This document shows positions 21,719-32,666 of a stretch of 64,000 nucleotides of DNA, in pieces (positions within the stretch are counted from its first letter, which is position 1; each line of letters starts with the position of its first letter). The notes under the pieces were generated by a model. The model had not been told where the DNA came from. It ran no database searches and was given only the letters and a program-made list of their open reading frames with translations. Made by a program: the position numbers and the translations under genes. Origin of the DNA: Symbiodinium natans (Eukaryota > Sar > Dinophyceae > Suessiales > Symbiodiniaceae); the NCBI GenBank assembly GCA_905221605.1, contig CAJNDS010000080.1, forward strand, positions 1,041,291-1,105,290. Direction: 5' to 3'.

Positions 21719-22600
21719 TCAATCCATCTCGGAGCCAGAGTCTCCCACATCCGAATTGTCCATAGGTGGGTTTGGAACCACCATACTCGTCTCTGCCGGC
21801 GGGGTCAAAGGAGAAGCGCTCCCCGGACTTCCAATGCCACCGACCATTGGCTCCATTGGGACCTCGGAACTCACGTCCATAGGGGTCCCAGGAGCACCGA
21901 ATGCCTCCACGGGCGTCATCGGCGTCTCGACCTCCATTGGAACCTCGCCCGCAATCTCCCTCAATGTATCTGGGTGCGGTGTCGATGGAGGAGGTAGAGG
22001 AGGCGGAGGTATAGGCAGGCTTGCTTCCATAGGCGTGCCTGGCGCCCAAGATGGAGGAGGTAGAGGAGGCGGAGTTAGAGGCATGCCTGCTTCCATAGGC
22101 GTGCCTGGTGCCGAAGATGGAGCATAGGAAAAGACGGACGGCGTAAGCGGGGAAGGAGGGCTGAACGGCAAGAAAGCCGGAGGCCCTGGTGGAAAAGCGG
22201 GGCCCGTCGACGATGATGGAGCCACCTCGGCTGTTGCAGCTCTCTTCATGTCGGCATGCAATCGAATCATTGCCTCGGCTTTTGCACGCGCTTGGTTGAG
22301 CAAAGCCCACCCCGAAGGAGGTGGAGCTGGGGCACTTTTGTGAAGAGGCGGTGCCGTGCCACCCGACGCGGATGGTGCAACATCCGGTATTATAGTTGGC
22401 GGTTGAGCAGCCAAAGTCACCCGGCGGTTGCTCTGGACGAGCACGTCCGCCAAAAGCGCTCTCAAGTCGGCAGCCGGCACACGCTCGACCTTGAGCTCGT
22501 TTGGCAGAATGCTTGCTAGCCCTGCCTCGAACAACTGGTATTGAGCAGGATGGCACCGCAACTCTCGAATCGCCTCCAGGTACAGAAGGAATTTCTTCAA
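21719..22600 (-). CDS. Gag-like proline-rich ORF, 5'-truncated, 293 codons
   Basis: The reading frame upstream of pol. It begins with helical, Gag-like sequence (FLLYLEAIRELRCHPAQYQ) and continues into a Pro-rich region with tandem modules of the APGTPMEA and PPPLPPPS type; the DNA repeat period is about 66 bp near 22,020-22,110. It ends at a TGA (21719-21721), 11 bases before the pol ATG. There is no zinc knuckle. The frame has no ATG at its start: it runs straight into the inversion joint at 22600/22601, so the original N-terminus has been lost and replaced by the inverted copy. Confidence 0.7.
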   Translation of the reverse strand: MKKFLLYLEAIRELRCHPAQYQLFEAGLASILPNELKVERVPAADLRALLADVLVQSNRRVTLAAQPPTIIPDVAPSASGGTAPPLHKSAPAPPPSGWALLNQARAKAEAMIRLHADMKRAATAEVAPSSSTGPAFPPGPPAFLPFSPPSPLTPSVFSYAPSSAPGTPMEAGMPLTPPPLPPPSWAPGTPMEASLPIPPPPLPPPSTPHPDTLREIAGEVPMEVETPMTPVEAFGAPGTPMDVSSEVPMEPMVGGIGSPGSASPLTPPAETSMVVPNPPMDNSDVGDSGSEMD

Positions 22601-24137
22601 GGGCCGGTATCAGAGTGACCCAGATAGCCAGGCAGAAGCTTGCTTGAGACGCGTGGTTCGCTGGGTGATGGCTTTGCCTGAGTACCTTCAGCGATTTTCG
22701 GCAGAAGCGTTTGTGTATCCTTGCTGCGCTTCGGAAACAATGCTCTCTGGCTTTGTGGATGCGTCATGGAACATTTGCTCTGTGTCTGGTGCCATTGTGA
22801 AGTGGCATGGCATCATGATCAAAACTTTCTCGCGGAAACAGTCGGTGACCGCGTTGAGTTCGGCGGAGGCCGAATTGGCAGCCCTGACTGAGGCAGCCAA
22901 AGAGTCGGTGTACTTGTCTTTGCTCATGGAAACGCTCCTGTATGGAATGCCCAAAGGAGAAACCGGTGAGTTTCCGATTCACCTGGCTTCTGACTCGGAA
23001 GCCGCTTTGTCGATTAGCAAGATGACGGGGTTGTTACGCCGTGTTCGGCACCTGGAGCTTCGTCATCGCTATCTTCAAGAGCTAGTCCACCTGGAAAGGC
23101 TGATTCTAAGCTTCATCAGTGGAGAACAGAATCCAGCCGATGGACTGACGAAATCTCCCGAGGAGTTGTTGCTTGAGCATTTGCTGGTTGCGTGTGGACT
23201 GGAAAGAGTGTGTGAAGAAGACCTTCAGGGTCTTGTAGTTCCTGAACACCTTCGTGAACGAATGGAAGAACTTGAAGAAGTATGTGAAAAGCTTGAGAAA
23301 ATCCCGACAAACCTGGCGAAGTACGAGCCCGTGGCGAGAGACCTTGCGTTGGGATCTGTTCCTCTGCTTGTGATCGAGGTGTTTTGTTCAACGGACAGTG
23401 CGTTGTGCCGAGCGTGTGCTCGTGACCGAGTAGCGTATATAGGCATAACTGAGAAAGAGGACTTCTTAAGCAAGAGTACTCAGATGTTTCTAGGAGAGGT
23501 CTTGCTGTGTCTGTTGAGTAGGAAACCGCCCCAGATCTATGTCCACATAGCTTCCCCTTGTACCGCTGGATGTAGCTACCGCTTTAAGAATTGGCATCGA
23601 CCGAAGTTTCGACATCGGTGGCGAGAGCAGGTCAAGAAGCATGTTGCCTCTTGGAAAGCTTTAGGAAAACTTCTGGAGGACCGCTGCAAAGAGATCCTGG
23701 TTACCCAGGCATGGCCAAAGAACTGTGGTCTTTGGAAGGAGGAAAGTTATCTGAAAGAAAAGAAGCGCCTTGGTCTGAACTTTGGAAGGGTTGTGGACCG
23801 TTGTGCCTTCGACGGGGTCTTTAAGCGGTGGTTCTTTGCTACAAACCGAGAGGAGTGGAGTGAAATCTTCTCTGGAAAGCCCTGTGACAAAAGTCAAAAG
23901 TCATCAGCATGTTTCACTTGCTAGTGTTATCTATCCGACTAGACTGGGTAGAGCTCTTTTGCGTGCTGCGAAAGTCACGTTAGGTCTTGTAGGAACACCT
24001 TCTTAGGTCGGCAGTAGGAGTGCTCGCTTTCGGACTTTGCCTGGGATGAGATGTTTAAGCACTGGAAACACCGAGCTGTGAAGAAGTGCGTGGCTCTGAG
24101 GCATTACAGTCCAAGCGGGGGTGTGAAAGTTCCTGTC
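22601..24137 (+). repeat. Right arm of inverted duplication, proximal part
   Basis: Reverse complement of 17041-18582 with few substitutions. Homology starts exactly at the joint with the minus-strand gag-like ORF and ends at the 13-bp site 24125-24137, where the array begins. The rest of the arm resumes at 53600. Confidence 0.95.
22644..24006 (+). pseudogene. Copia pol 3' fragment (RNase H and C-terminal extension)
   Basis: A second copy of the last ~450 residues of the copia pol, in opposite orientation. It starts inside the RT/RNase H linker (VVRWVMALPEYLQRF) and has the full RNase H and the methyltransferase-like extension. The frame is open for 426 codons to 23924. There a 7-bp duplication (AAAAGTCAAAAGT near 23,888-23,900) shifts it, and about 12 bases present in the left copy (near 17,255) are missing. 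The remaining residues continue in another frame to 24006 (FHLL/HVSLASV and LLRAAKVTLGLVGTPS). The integrase and most of the RT are absent. Confidence 0.9.
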
Positions 24138-26194
24138 CTGGAAGGCCTACAACAACAAATCCGAATGAAAACTGTGGTCCTAAGACACGCGGAGCAGCTG
24201 CTTATACGTGGCACCGCGGGGGTCACATAGAGATAGAGGGCTTGCCAGCAAGGGAACTCTGTCTAGAGAGAGCCCTGGCTCAGTGAGGAGCTGAGGGCCT
24301 GGCTGCGCAGATGCAGCGGAATGGTTGTTCGGCCTCGCCTCCGCTGAGGGAACAACAGTCAATGCTTCTCTGCAGTATCGGTCCGGGTTAGTAAGAGCGA
24401 GAACGCCGGGACCTCGAGCTGCAGTTTTACCATGAAGCAACCGCGTGAGATGCATTATTGGTCAACTGGTGAGTAAGAGCGAGAAAGCCAGGGTGACGCT
24501 ACTTTGGGGGAGACTGCAAGGCACGGTTAGTAAGTGCGAGAAAGCCGGAGCTGCGGACGAACCTGGAGTAGCATTCTTTCATACCTCACGTGTTTCACTT
24601 TGCGGCCTCGCATGCGTTGAGGGAATGTGCCTCGAACAGAACATCCAGTGCTGAGTGGGGATTGCCAAACTTACGGAGGCTGATGCCACAACAAGTGCCT
24701 CAACAGCAATGCATGCGGAGGGCAAAGTTCGGCCTCGCGAGTGCTGAGGGTTGCAGCTGAGAAAGGGCCTAGCTGAGAACGCAACACCTCAAGCGAGGTA
24801 ATTGGAGACTCTGGAAGCACTGCATGCAGCTTGGACGGCTGATGCTACTGGGCGCAAAGCGGTAAAGCAGCTTGAAGCATAGACTCCGCGGTGCCGGTGT
24901 GTCGGAGCAATTGATAGGTACAACCGCAGCCCAGCAGAGCTCAATCAAACAAAGCAACATTCGGCCTCGACTTGGTCTGAGGGAATGTGAGCTATAAAGA
25001 GCAAACTCCAGAATATGGATGAGGGACACTGGCCAGGCATGGAGGCCAGCAAAGGGCAGGAACCAGCATGCACTGGAAAAGCCTCGAGTCCCAATGGCAG
25101 TGAACTTTGTGGAGGATTCGTTGTCACTGCTTTCAGAAATGCCCACAAGGACCAAGCATGCAGCTAAACCGTGGTCGCAGAGTGGGCCTCACTTCGGTTG
25201 AGGGAAATCGACTCCCAAGTGAGAGTATGGAGTTTTGGTGGCAAACAAGAGAGCCAGCCGACTGTCTTTGGAACAATGGCTACGGCTGGATGAGAATGTC
25301 AAGTCTCACAATGGATAGCGGCCTCGTACATAATATCCTCACAGGCAGGGTGGGTTTGACCTGGCTGTCGGCACCTTGCCCGGCCCCCTGTCAGGCGCCT
25401 GTACCGGCCACCTGTTGAAGGTGTGTGGCGTGGGGTCACCGGTGCGTAGCGGCGATTTCGGTCGCTTAGCGTCCTCCAGCCTAAAAAGGGGTTGGGCAGG
25501 TACTTCACCTGTTCCTCCTGCTTGGCTCGTGTTGGAGATGTGTGAATCGAGGGCATGGATCCGTCAAGGTGAGATGACGAGAAAGTGCAGAATGGCCTCA
25601 ATCAATATGGAACGGTCTATGTATGGGGATTGACCACCCCGCCGGTAGAGGGATAGCGGCCTCTGAAAATCGGAGGGCATGGATCACCTCCCGGCAAAAG
25701 CCACAGGAAGTATGCCCTGTGCATGCAAGAGGCAGCCACCGTAACCAGAGTCCATGAAGCCTTGGGCCATGACCTGGTTTGTAGACATGTCCGGCCTCAC
25801 TACGGTTGAGGGGTGGATGGAAGCACTCAGGACATGCAATGAGGCTCGTAGAACGAGCATCTGGGTCTAAAGGAATGACCTCCATTCGGTGAGGGATAGC
25901 GGCCTCCACGAACGAGGGCATGGATCGCCTCCCGAATAGACAACACAGAGAATGTGCAAGCATACAGGCAATTTGCCTTGGCCAAAGTCTTCAAGCCAGG
26001 CAACGACTTGGTCAAAAGGACATTCCGGCCTCACTTCGGTTGAGGGTAGCGGTACGTCAAAACCGAGGACAAGGAATGAGAGGGGGAACTTACCGGCAGT
26101 TTCACCCCACAGTTTTAGTAAGCTTTTGTTTCACTTGAACCCACAGCCCCTTCGGGTGGCTACGCCTCGCAGCGTGCAGACGAAAGTTCCTGTC
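24138..26194 (+). mobile_element. Unit 1: A/B chimera, 5'-truncated
   Basis: The first ~660 bases match A units from about 29,633 onward, with no A-type 5' end. At about 24,800 the sequence passes into B-type sequence (compare 42,410 onward) and then follows B to the common tail and the 13-bp site at 26182-26194. The joint lies where A has GAGGTAATTTTTAG and B has CTTGGAGACTCTGG, with only two bases of overlap. No conserved ORF. Confidence 0.85.
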
Positions 26195-26514
26195 CAGAGT
26201 GGGGTATCCACCCCTCCCATAATATGGTGAATTTGGGAATCCGTTGGGTTTGCACAAAGTGTGACAGAACACATGCACCGGTCAGCCAGAAGTGCAATAA
26301 AAGCCTGGCGGGTGAGTGCAAATCGCGGACTTCTCAAGGCAAGCTGGCTACCCAAGCGCAAACCCTTGTCAATGGTGGAAGTATGAGCAACGTCCAGTTT
26401 CAGCAGCCTCGCGTTCAGTTTGGTGGGAAACACGCCAAAGCTAAGCCCCAAGCCAGCGCACAGCAGAAGATGTCATTGTTTGTTAGGCCTCGCCAAGCTG
26501 AGGGAACGCAGTAA
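26195..26514 (+). pseudogene. C-type ORF, C-terminal zinc-binding tail only
   Basis: Encodes the last ~95 residues of the C-type RT/RNase H ORF (MVNLGIRWVCTKCDRTHAP, then QKCNKSLAGECKS), ending RPRQAEGTQ. The Cys pairs CxxC and later Cys residues suggest a zinc-binding tail. Everything upstream was lost by 5' truncation at the unit boundary. Confidence 0.8.
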
Positions 26515-26689
26515 TTCCGCAGCCGTTTGGTGCAAGGAGCAGGGTTTTTTCGGCCTCGTAGCTGAGGGTGAGGGCCTCGCAACGGGGACTTGCGATTGGT
26601 GTTTACGGCCTCGCTTTGCTGAGGGAGTGTAATTCGGCCTCGCGGTGCCGCGTGCTTGCGACATCGCCGGACAAGGCGGGCCTGTAGCA

Positions 26690-27916
26690 ATGAGGCAATG
26701 GAAGACGGATGCTACGATGAGAAGACAAGGGTCCCGACTGCCATCCTGGTTAAGGAATCGGCCGGACAAAGGCAAGGGCAAAAGCAAGAACAAGCAGAAG
26801 GATCAGCCCCGTGAACGTTCCCCGCTTCGACAGGCCAGACACCCGGAGCAGCCTTGGGATAGTGAAGAGGAGAGAGCTTCGGAATCTCCGGTGGGTCCGG
26901 TACGCCTACGGGAGAGAGGAGAAGACAGTACGGCCTCGCCTCAAGCTGAGGGTGTCGATGAAGAGCAAGAGGCAAGCCAGCCTCGTACAGTCACGCTGGC
27001 GGAAGGGCCAGGTGCCCACAATATGGCCTCGCAGGAAGCTGAGGGAAAGGAGAAAAAGAAAGCCATGGGGCAAGTCAAGCCTGTGCACCTTTTGGTGCAT
27101 AAATTGCAGAACCAGCAAAGGCCAAGGACAGCGCTCCATTGGCTTGGGGAGGTCCAATTGGTCCGCAACCCAACGACAGGGCAAAGCTTACAGCCTAGGG
27201 TGCTTCCCTTTATAGGTGCGGGGCGCACTCGACGAGGATATGCTCTGGATCGGCTATGGGTCATGAAACTAGCGATGGAACCCCAGAGCTTTGGCAACGA
27301 AGCAGGGTATGGGGAACAATTCCCCACCCTGGTCACCAGGACCCTGTGGGCAGGATGGATTGGAGTCCTTTTCGACGAAGCGGTGGAGGGTTACTGCCAC
27401 CACTACTTCTATGGAAGTATCATCCGCAGGGCAGAGCTGTTCAACACATGGTGGCAGGAACATCGCCATGAAGCCGGGGTCCTCAGACAGTCCCTGTTTT
27501 ACCTGGTGGCTATAACGTCATGGCTGACCATGCAAGGAGTTGCTCTATCGGATATCACGGTGAGCAACGTTGGGCGCGACCCAATGTCAGGATCGCTACC
27601 ACGGGCAATGTTCTTTGACACGGCGGAGTGGACGACGCTGCAGGAGGAGAGATACAAGATATCATGCGGCCTCGTACGCCTCCTGGAGAAATATGATGAG
27701 GAGCTACTGGCAACCATACGTGGATTGGTCAGAACGTACGACGGCAAGGCCAGCGCGCTTTGGATGGCGTGCGTAGGCAATGTCGGGCCATTTGCCCAGC
27801 ACCTGCTAGATGCCGGAATTGCAAAACGAGGATGGGATGGAACCTTACATTCGGTTCCGGCAACAGAGATCCAGAAAATCACGTTGGGCATGCCGTATGA
27901 CGAAGCTGATGAGTGA
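26690..27916 (+). CDS. Kinase-like-fold ORF of C element (copy 1)
   Basis: About 408 residues from ATG 26690, which is followed by MRQWKTDATM as in the other copy. The N-terminal ~130 residues are charged and low-complexity, with KGKGKSKNK and two hairpin-encoded AS-x-x-AEG boxes. The C-terminal part shows a motif series like a protein kinase: IGAGRTRRGYALD (Gly-rich loop), WVMKLA (Lys), ALSDITVSN (catalytic-loop Asp and Asn, spacing as in HRDLKPEN) and FFDTAEW (metal-binding Asp). The HRD His and Arg are absent. The stop is at 27914-27916. Activity cannot be judged; the fold call is inference from motif order and spacing. Confidence 0.65.
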   Translation: MRQWKTDATMRRQGSRLPSWLRNRPDKGKGKSKNKQKDQPRERSPLRQARHPEQPWDSEEERASESPVGPVRLRERGEDSTASPQAEGVDEEQEASQPRTVTLAEGPGAHNMASQEAEGKEKKKAMGQVKPVHLLVHKLQNQQRPRTALHWLGEVQLVRNPTTGQSLQPRVLPFIGAGRTRRGYALDRLWVMKLAMEPQSFGNEAGYGEQFPTLVTRTLWAGWIGVLFDEAVEGYCHHYFYGSIIRRAELFNTWWQEHRHEAGVLRQSLFYLVAITSWLTMQGVALSDITVSNVGRDPMSGSLPRAMFFDTAEWTTLQEERYKISCGLVRLLEKYDEELLATIRGLVRTYDGKASALWMACVGNVGPFAQHLLDAGIAKRGWDGTLHSVPATEIQKITLGMPYDEADE

Positions 27917-28009
27917 GCAGCGCAGAACAGACAAGAAACATGGATAGTGGTCAGAGAGGCACCAACAAACCGAATCAAAATACCGCCTCGGCGTGCTGCC
28001 TGAGGAGTT

Positions 28010-28132
28010 TCGGCCTCGACTTCGGTCTGAGGGGTGCAAGAGAGGGAAGTTCGGCCTCGGCATGACCTGAGGGAATTTCGGCCTCGACCACGGTCTGAGG
28101 GAATGGATTTCGGCCTCGACAAATGTCTGAGG
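28010..28132 (+). repeat. Cluster of CCTC-stem-loop-T-GAGG hairpins (representative)
   Basis: Four hairpins in a row: 28014-28032 (inner stem GAC/GTC, loop TTCG), 28055-28072 (GG/CC), 28082-28100 (GACC/GGTC) and 28114-28132 (GAC/GTC, loop AAAT). Each has outer stem CCTC/GAGG and an unpaired T before GAGG. The inner stem changes on both sides together. The same design recurs dozens of times across the array, and I do not find it in the flanking 1-24 kb or 54-64 kb. Confidence 0.8.
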
Positions 28133-28251
28133 AAAGTGAGGGCTAGTACCGGTAGTCTCACTGTGCAGAGTTTGTAGCTTGTATGTTTCACCCACTAACC
28201 TCAGCCCCTTCGGGTGGCTACGCCTCGCAGCGTGCAGACGAAAAATTCACC

Positions 28252-30372
28252 TGGCTCAAGGTTTCGGCTCAACCCCGGTGGGGTGCTCAGGTAGAGAGCG
28301 TCTTTAGTGCCGTTGTGGCTGGCCCTGGGGCTTGTAACTAAGGGTAGGTTCCGTTTTGAGGCCCTGGCAAAACTGTGTTTGCTCGTAGGCCGGCTGACCG
28401 GCTAAGCTGTCATAGAGCGGCGGCCCGCCAACTGCTGCCGTCGACGAAGGGCGTGAGTGCACAGTTTTCGGCCTCGCTTCGCTTTTTTCGTCCTCGCGTT
28501 GCTGAGGGAACCTTGTGACCTACAGTCTGCTCTGGGTCACAGTGTGAGTTGCAGCCTCGCTTTGCTTGAGGGGTGACGCTAGCCTGTTGCTCACCAGAGA
28601 TTCCTGCTGTCTCTGGGTGAGCAAAACCCACCGACCCTCATTTGGATTGAGGGCTGTGCTGAAGGTGAGTTTGGGTTCCTCGCTCACTTGTGTGGAAAAT
28701 AAGGTGAGACCGAAACACGGGGGAAAACGGCCAGGCACGCTGCAGACAGTGCAGGCCAACGTCGCACTGCAAGCGGCATCCTTGCAGTGGCGACAGGAGT
28801 GTCCCGAACAATTGCGGTGTGCTCGAGCCCAAGCTTGCAGGTGTTCGGGGATCTGCAAGCTGAGCACAACAGGATTTTCTTCGCAGGTAGAATCAGGTAG
28901 AAAAGATTTGGCCCAACCCTGGTGGATCTGCCTGGACACAAATAACCAGAGGCATCAGTGTCGTAAAGCTCATTGACTGGTGCTACTGAGAAACCGTTGC
29001 CAAAGAACTTGCAGTAGGACTGTGGTGCGGCGCAGTGCAAGTTGACGAGCAGCTGTTGGTGGCTGCTCCCCGGAAAACCAATAGTCCAAGAAGCCTCCTT
29101 CGGCCTCGCTCCGTGCTGAGGGTTTGTAAGGGTTGGTATTGGCCGGAAAGGATTCAGGTGGAGGTTACCCGATCTTCGCGCTTTTCCCATCTGAAGGCAA
29201 CCAATGGTAATCAGCCTGCTGGACATGGCAGGCCTGCTTTTGTTTACATCCACGTCTCCTGCAAGGGCTGGGGTCTGTCCGTGCACACAGACAAGGCGGA
29301 ACCTTGCAGATGTTTAGGTCCTCGCGGCACGGCCGCTGGAGGTTGTTTGAAGATGTTGGCTCTCACTATCTGGTGAGTGGTTTGAATGGGCACTTGCTGG
29401 GGCAAGGCGGCTCTGGCGTCTGAGGATGGTACATGTGCTGGCTGCTGAGTACGGGCCACCGAAAGAGACCTGTGGTAAGACAAGCGATGAAAGGAGCCGA
29501 ACTCCTAAACTCTAGGACAGGCTAGCTCACGCGGACGCCACGCAGAGTATGTGTCACTATCTTCAGATGTTGGAGCCAAATTGCCTAGCCGTGTGACGTG
29601 AGATGTGGTGTTTGGATTCGGCCTCAAGCACTGGAAGGCCTACAACAACAAATCCGAATGAAAACTGTGGTCCTAAGACACGCGGAGCAGCTGCTTATAC
29701 GTGGCACCGCGGGGGTCACATAGAGATAGAGGGCTTGCCAGCAAGGGAACTCTGTCTAGAGAGAGCCCTGGCTCAGTGAGGAGCTGAGGGCCTGGCTGCG
29801 CAGATGCAGCGGAATGGTTGTTCGGCCTCGCCTCCGCTGAGGGAACAACAGTCAATGCTTCTCTGCAGTGTCGGTCCGGGTTAGTAAGAGCGAGAACGCC
29901 GGGACCTCGAGCTGCAGTTTTACCATGAAGCAACCGCGTGAGATGCATTATTGGTCAACTGGTGAGTAAGAGCGAGAAAGCCAGGGTGACGCTACTTTGG
30001 GGGAGGCTGCAAGGCACGGTTAGTAAGTGCGAGAAAGCCGGAGCTGCGGACGAGCCTGGAGTAGCAGTCTTTCATACCTCACGTGTTTCACTTTGCGGCC
30101 TCGCATGCGCTGAGGAAATATGCCTCGAACAGAACATCCAGTGCTGAGTGAGGATTGCCAGACTTACGGAGGCTGATGCCACAACAAGTGCCTCAACAGC
30201 AATGCATGCGGAGGGCAAAGTTCGGCCTCGCGAGTGCTGAGGGTTGCAGCTGAGAGAGGGCCTAGCTGAGAACGCAACACCTCAAGCGAGGTATTTTTTA
30301 GTTTAGTTTCACCTTGACCAACGGCCCCTTCGGGTGGCTACGCCTCGCAGCGTGCAGAAGAAAGTTCCTGTC
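28252..30372 (+). mobile_element. Unit 3: A-type non-autonomous element
   Basis: Starts TGGCTCAAGGTTTCGGCTC, followed by the hairpin ACCCC-GGT-GGGGT, and ends in the common tail (CCCCTTCGGGTGGCTACGCC, then CTCGCAGCGTGCAG). No RT. It contains many CCTC..T-GAGG hairpins, and three copies of a GTAAG(A/T)GCGAGAA box in its second half. Minus-strand ORFs of up to 200 aa are broken in units 5 and 7, so I do not call them genes. Confidence 0.85.
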
Positions 30373-30568
30373 AAACTGTGTCATAGGCGCCTGTAGGTAG
30401 TATGTGGGTGCACCACATTCCCAGCCTTGAGCTGAGGTTTTGCTGTAGCAGGTTGGCCGACCAGCCCGAGAGACTATGTCTCGCCCCTTAGGGGGCTCCG
30501 GGTGAATTCATTTGCATGATGTACGCCCACTGGGTAACGCTTCGCGCTTGCTGAAGAAAGTTCCTGTC
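30373..30568 (+). mobile_element. Unit 4: 196-bp element with a different 3' tail
   Basis: Unrelated to A, B or C. It starts AAACTGTGTCATAGGCGCC and ends GGGTAACGCTTCGCGCTTGC TGAA just before the 13-bp site (30556-30568). It lacks the TTCG-hairpin tail of the others, yet sits between two perfect copies of the same 13-bp sequence. No pol III boxes or ORF are seen. Confidence 0.8.
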
Positions 30569-32666
30569 TGGCTCAAGGTTTCGGCTCAACCCCGGTGGGG
30601 TGCTCAGGTAGAGAGCGTCTTTAGTGCCGTTGTGGCTGGCCCTGGGGCTTGTAACTAAGGGTAGGTTCCGTTTTGAGGCCCTGGCAAAACTGTGTTTGCT
30701 CGTAGGCCGGCTGACCGGCTAAGCTGTCATAGAGCGGCGGCCCGCCAACTGCTGCCGTCGACGAAGGGCGTGAGTGCACAGTTTTCGGCCTCACTTCGCT
30801 GGAGGGAAACTTTTCGTCCTCGCGTTGCTGAGGGAACCTGGTGACCTACAGTCTGCTCTGGGTCACAGTGAGAGTTGCAGCCTCGCTTTGCTTGTGGGGT
30901 GACGCTAGAGCCTTTGCTCACCCGAGATTCCTGCTGTCTCTGGGTGAGCAAAACCCACCGACCCTCATTTGGCTTGAGGGCTGTGCTTAGGGTGAGTTTG
31001 GGTTCCTCGCTCACTTGTGTGGAAAACGAAGGTGAGACCGAAACACGGGGGAAAACGGCCAAGGCACGCTGCAGACAGTGCAGGCCAACGTCGCACTGCA
31101 AGCGGCATCCTTGCAGTTGTTGACAGGAGTGTCCCGAACAATAGCGGTGTGCTTGAGCCCGAGTTTGCTGGTTTTCGGGGATCTGCAAGCTGAGCACAAC
31201 AGGATATTCTTCGCAGGTAGAATCAGGTAGAAAAGATTTGGCCCAACCCTGGTGGATCTGCCTGGACACAAATAACCAGAGGCATCAGTGTCGTAAAGCT
31301 CATTGACTGGTGCTACTGAGAAACCGTTGCCAAAGAACTTGCAGTAGGACTGTGGTGCGGCACGGTGCAAGTTGAAGAGCAGCTGTTGGTGGCTGCTCCC
31401 CGGCAGACAAATAGTCCAAGAAAGCCTTCTTCGGCCTCGCTCCGTGCTGAGGATTTGTAAGGGCTGGTATTGGCCGGAAAGGATTCAGATGGAGGTTACC
31501 CGAACTTCGCGCTTTTCCCATCTGAAGGCAACCAATGGTTATCAGCCTGCTGGACTTGGCAGGCCTACTTTTGTTTACATCCACGTCTCCTGCAAGGGCT
31601 GGGGTCTGTCCGTGCACACAGACAAGGCGGAACCTTGCAGATGTCTGAGGTTATTGGAAAAATGTTGGCTCTCACTGTATGGTGAGTGGTTTGTATGGGC
31701 ACTTGCTGGGGCAAGGCGGCTCTGGCTTCTGAGGATGGTACATGTGCTGGCTGCTGAGTACGGGCCACCAAAAGAGACCTGTGGTAAGACAAGCGATGAA
31801 AGGAGCCGAGGACAGGCTAGCTCACGCGGACGCCACGCAGAGTATGTGTCACTATCTTCAGATGTTGGAGCCAAACTGCCTCGCCGTGTGACGTGAGATG
31901 TGGTGTTTGGTCTCGGCCTCATGCACTGGAAGGCCTACAACAACAAATCCGAATGAAAACTGTGGTCCTAAGACACGCGGAGCAGCAGCTTATACGTAGC
32001 GCCGCGGGGGACACATAGAGATAGAGGGCTTGGCAAGGGAACTCTGTCTAGAGATAGCCCTGGCTCAGTGAGGAGCTGAGGGCCTGGCTGTGCTGAAGCA
32101 GCGGAATGGTTGTTCGGCCTCGCCTCCGCAGAGGGAACAACAGTCAATGCTTCTCTGCAGTGATCGGTCCGGGCTAGTAAGAGCGAGAACGCCAGGACCT
32201 CGAGCTGCAGTTTTACCATGAAGCAACCGCGTGAGATGCATTTATTGGTCGACTGGTGAGTAAGAGCGAGAAAGCCAGGGCGACGCTACTTTGGGGGAGG
32301 CTGCAAGGCACGGTTAGTAAGTGCGAGAAAGCCAGAGCTGCGGACGAACCTGGAGTAGCTGTCTTTCATACCTCACATGTTTCACTTTTCGGCCTCACAT
32401 GCGCTGAGGGCATAATGCCTCGAACAGAACATCCAGTGCTGAGTGCGGATAGCCAAACTTACGGAGGCTGATGCCACAACAAATGCCTCACAGCAATGCA
32501 TGCGGAGGGCAAAGTTCGGCCTCGCGAAGTGCTGAGGGTTGCAGCTGAGAGAGGGCCTAGCTGAGAACGCAACACCTCAAGCGAGGTAATTTTTAGTTTA
32601 GTTTCACCTGACCAACAGCCCCTTCGGGTGGCTACGCGACGCAGCGTGCAGACGAAAGTTCCTGTC
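30569..32666 (+). mobile_element. Unit 5: A-type non-autonomous element
   Basis: Complete A unit of ~2.1 kb with the TGGCTCAAGG start and the common tail (here GGCTACGCGACGCAGCGTG). It differs from unit 3 by scattered substitutions and small indels. The GTAAG(A/T)GCGAGAA boxes and hairpins are retained. Confidence 0.85.

Larger units (their letters stand above)
26195..28251 (+). mobile_element. Unit 2: C-type coding element, 5'-truncated
   Basis: Begins inside the C-type RNase H ORF (compare 34,730) and runs through the kinase-like ORF to the common tail at about 28,190-28,240. The following junction is decayed (GAAAAATTCACC instead of GAAAGTTCCTGTC), which suggests it is older or has mutated. 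Confidence 0.85.

Noticed and set aside
21708-22556. First 283 codons of the 1794-codon minus-strand frame as part of pol
   Set aside because: The composition is that of a shadow; the overlapping frame 21719-22600 is the protein-like one, and an ATG at 21707 gives a natural pol start.
24445-24654. 69-aa ORF repeated in A-type units (also 29938 and 37207)
   Set aside because: Copies are nearly identical at DNA level, so the open frame gives no evidence of selection, and unit 5 lacks it.
25299-25601. Many 60-140 aa minus-strand ORFs in B-type units
   Set aside because: They are shadows created by the GC-rich hairpin sequence; frames vary between copies.
28684-29286. 200-aa minus-strand ORF in A unit 3
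   Set aside because: The frame is broken in A units 5 and 7, it overlaps hairpins and has no motif; probably chance.
30373-30568. tRNA-derived SINE call for unit 4
   Set aside because: No A-box or B-box promoter and no cloverleaf could be made out by eye.
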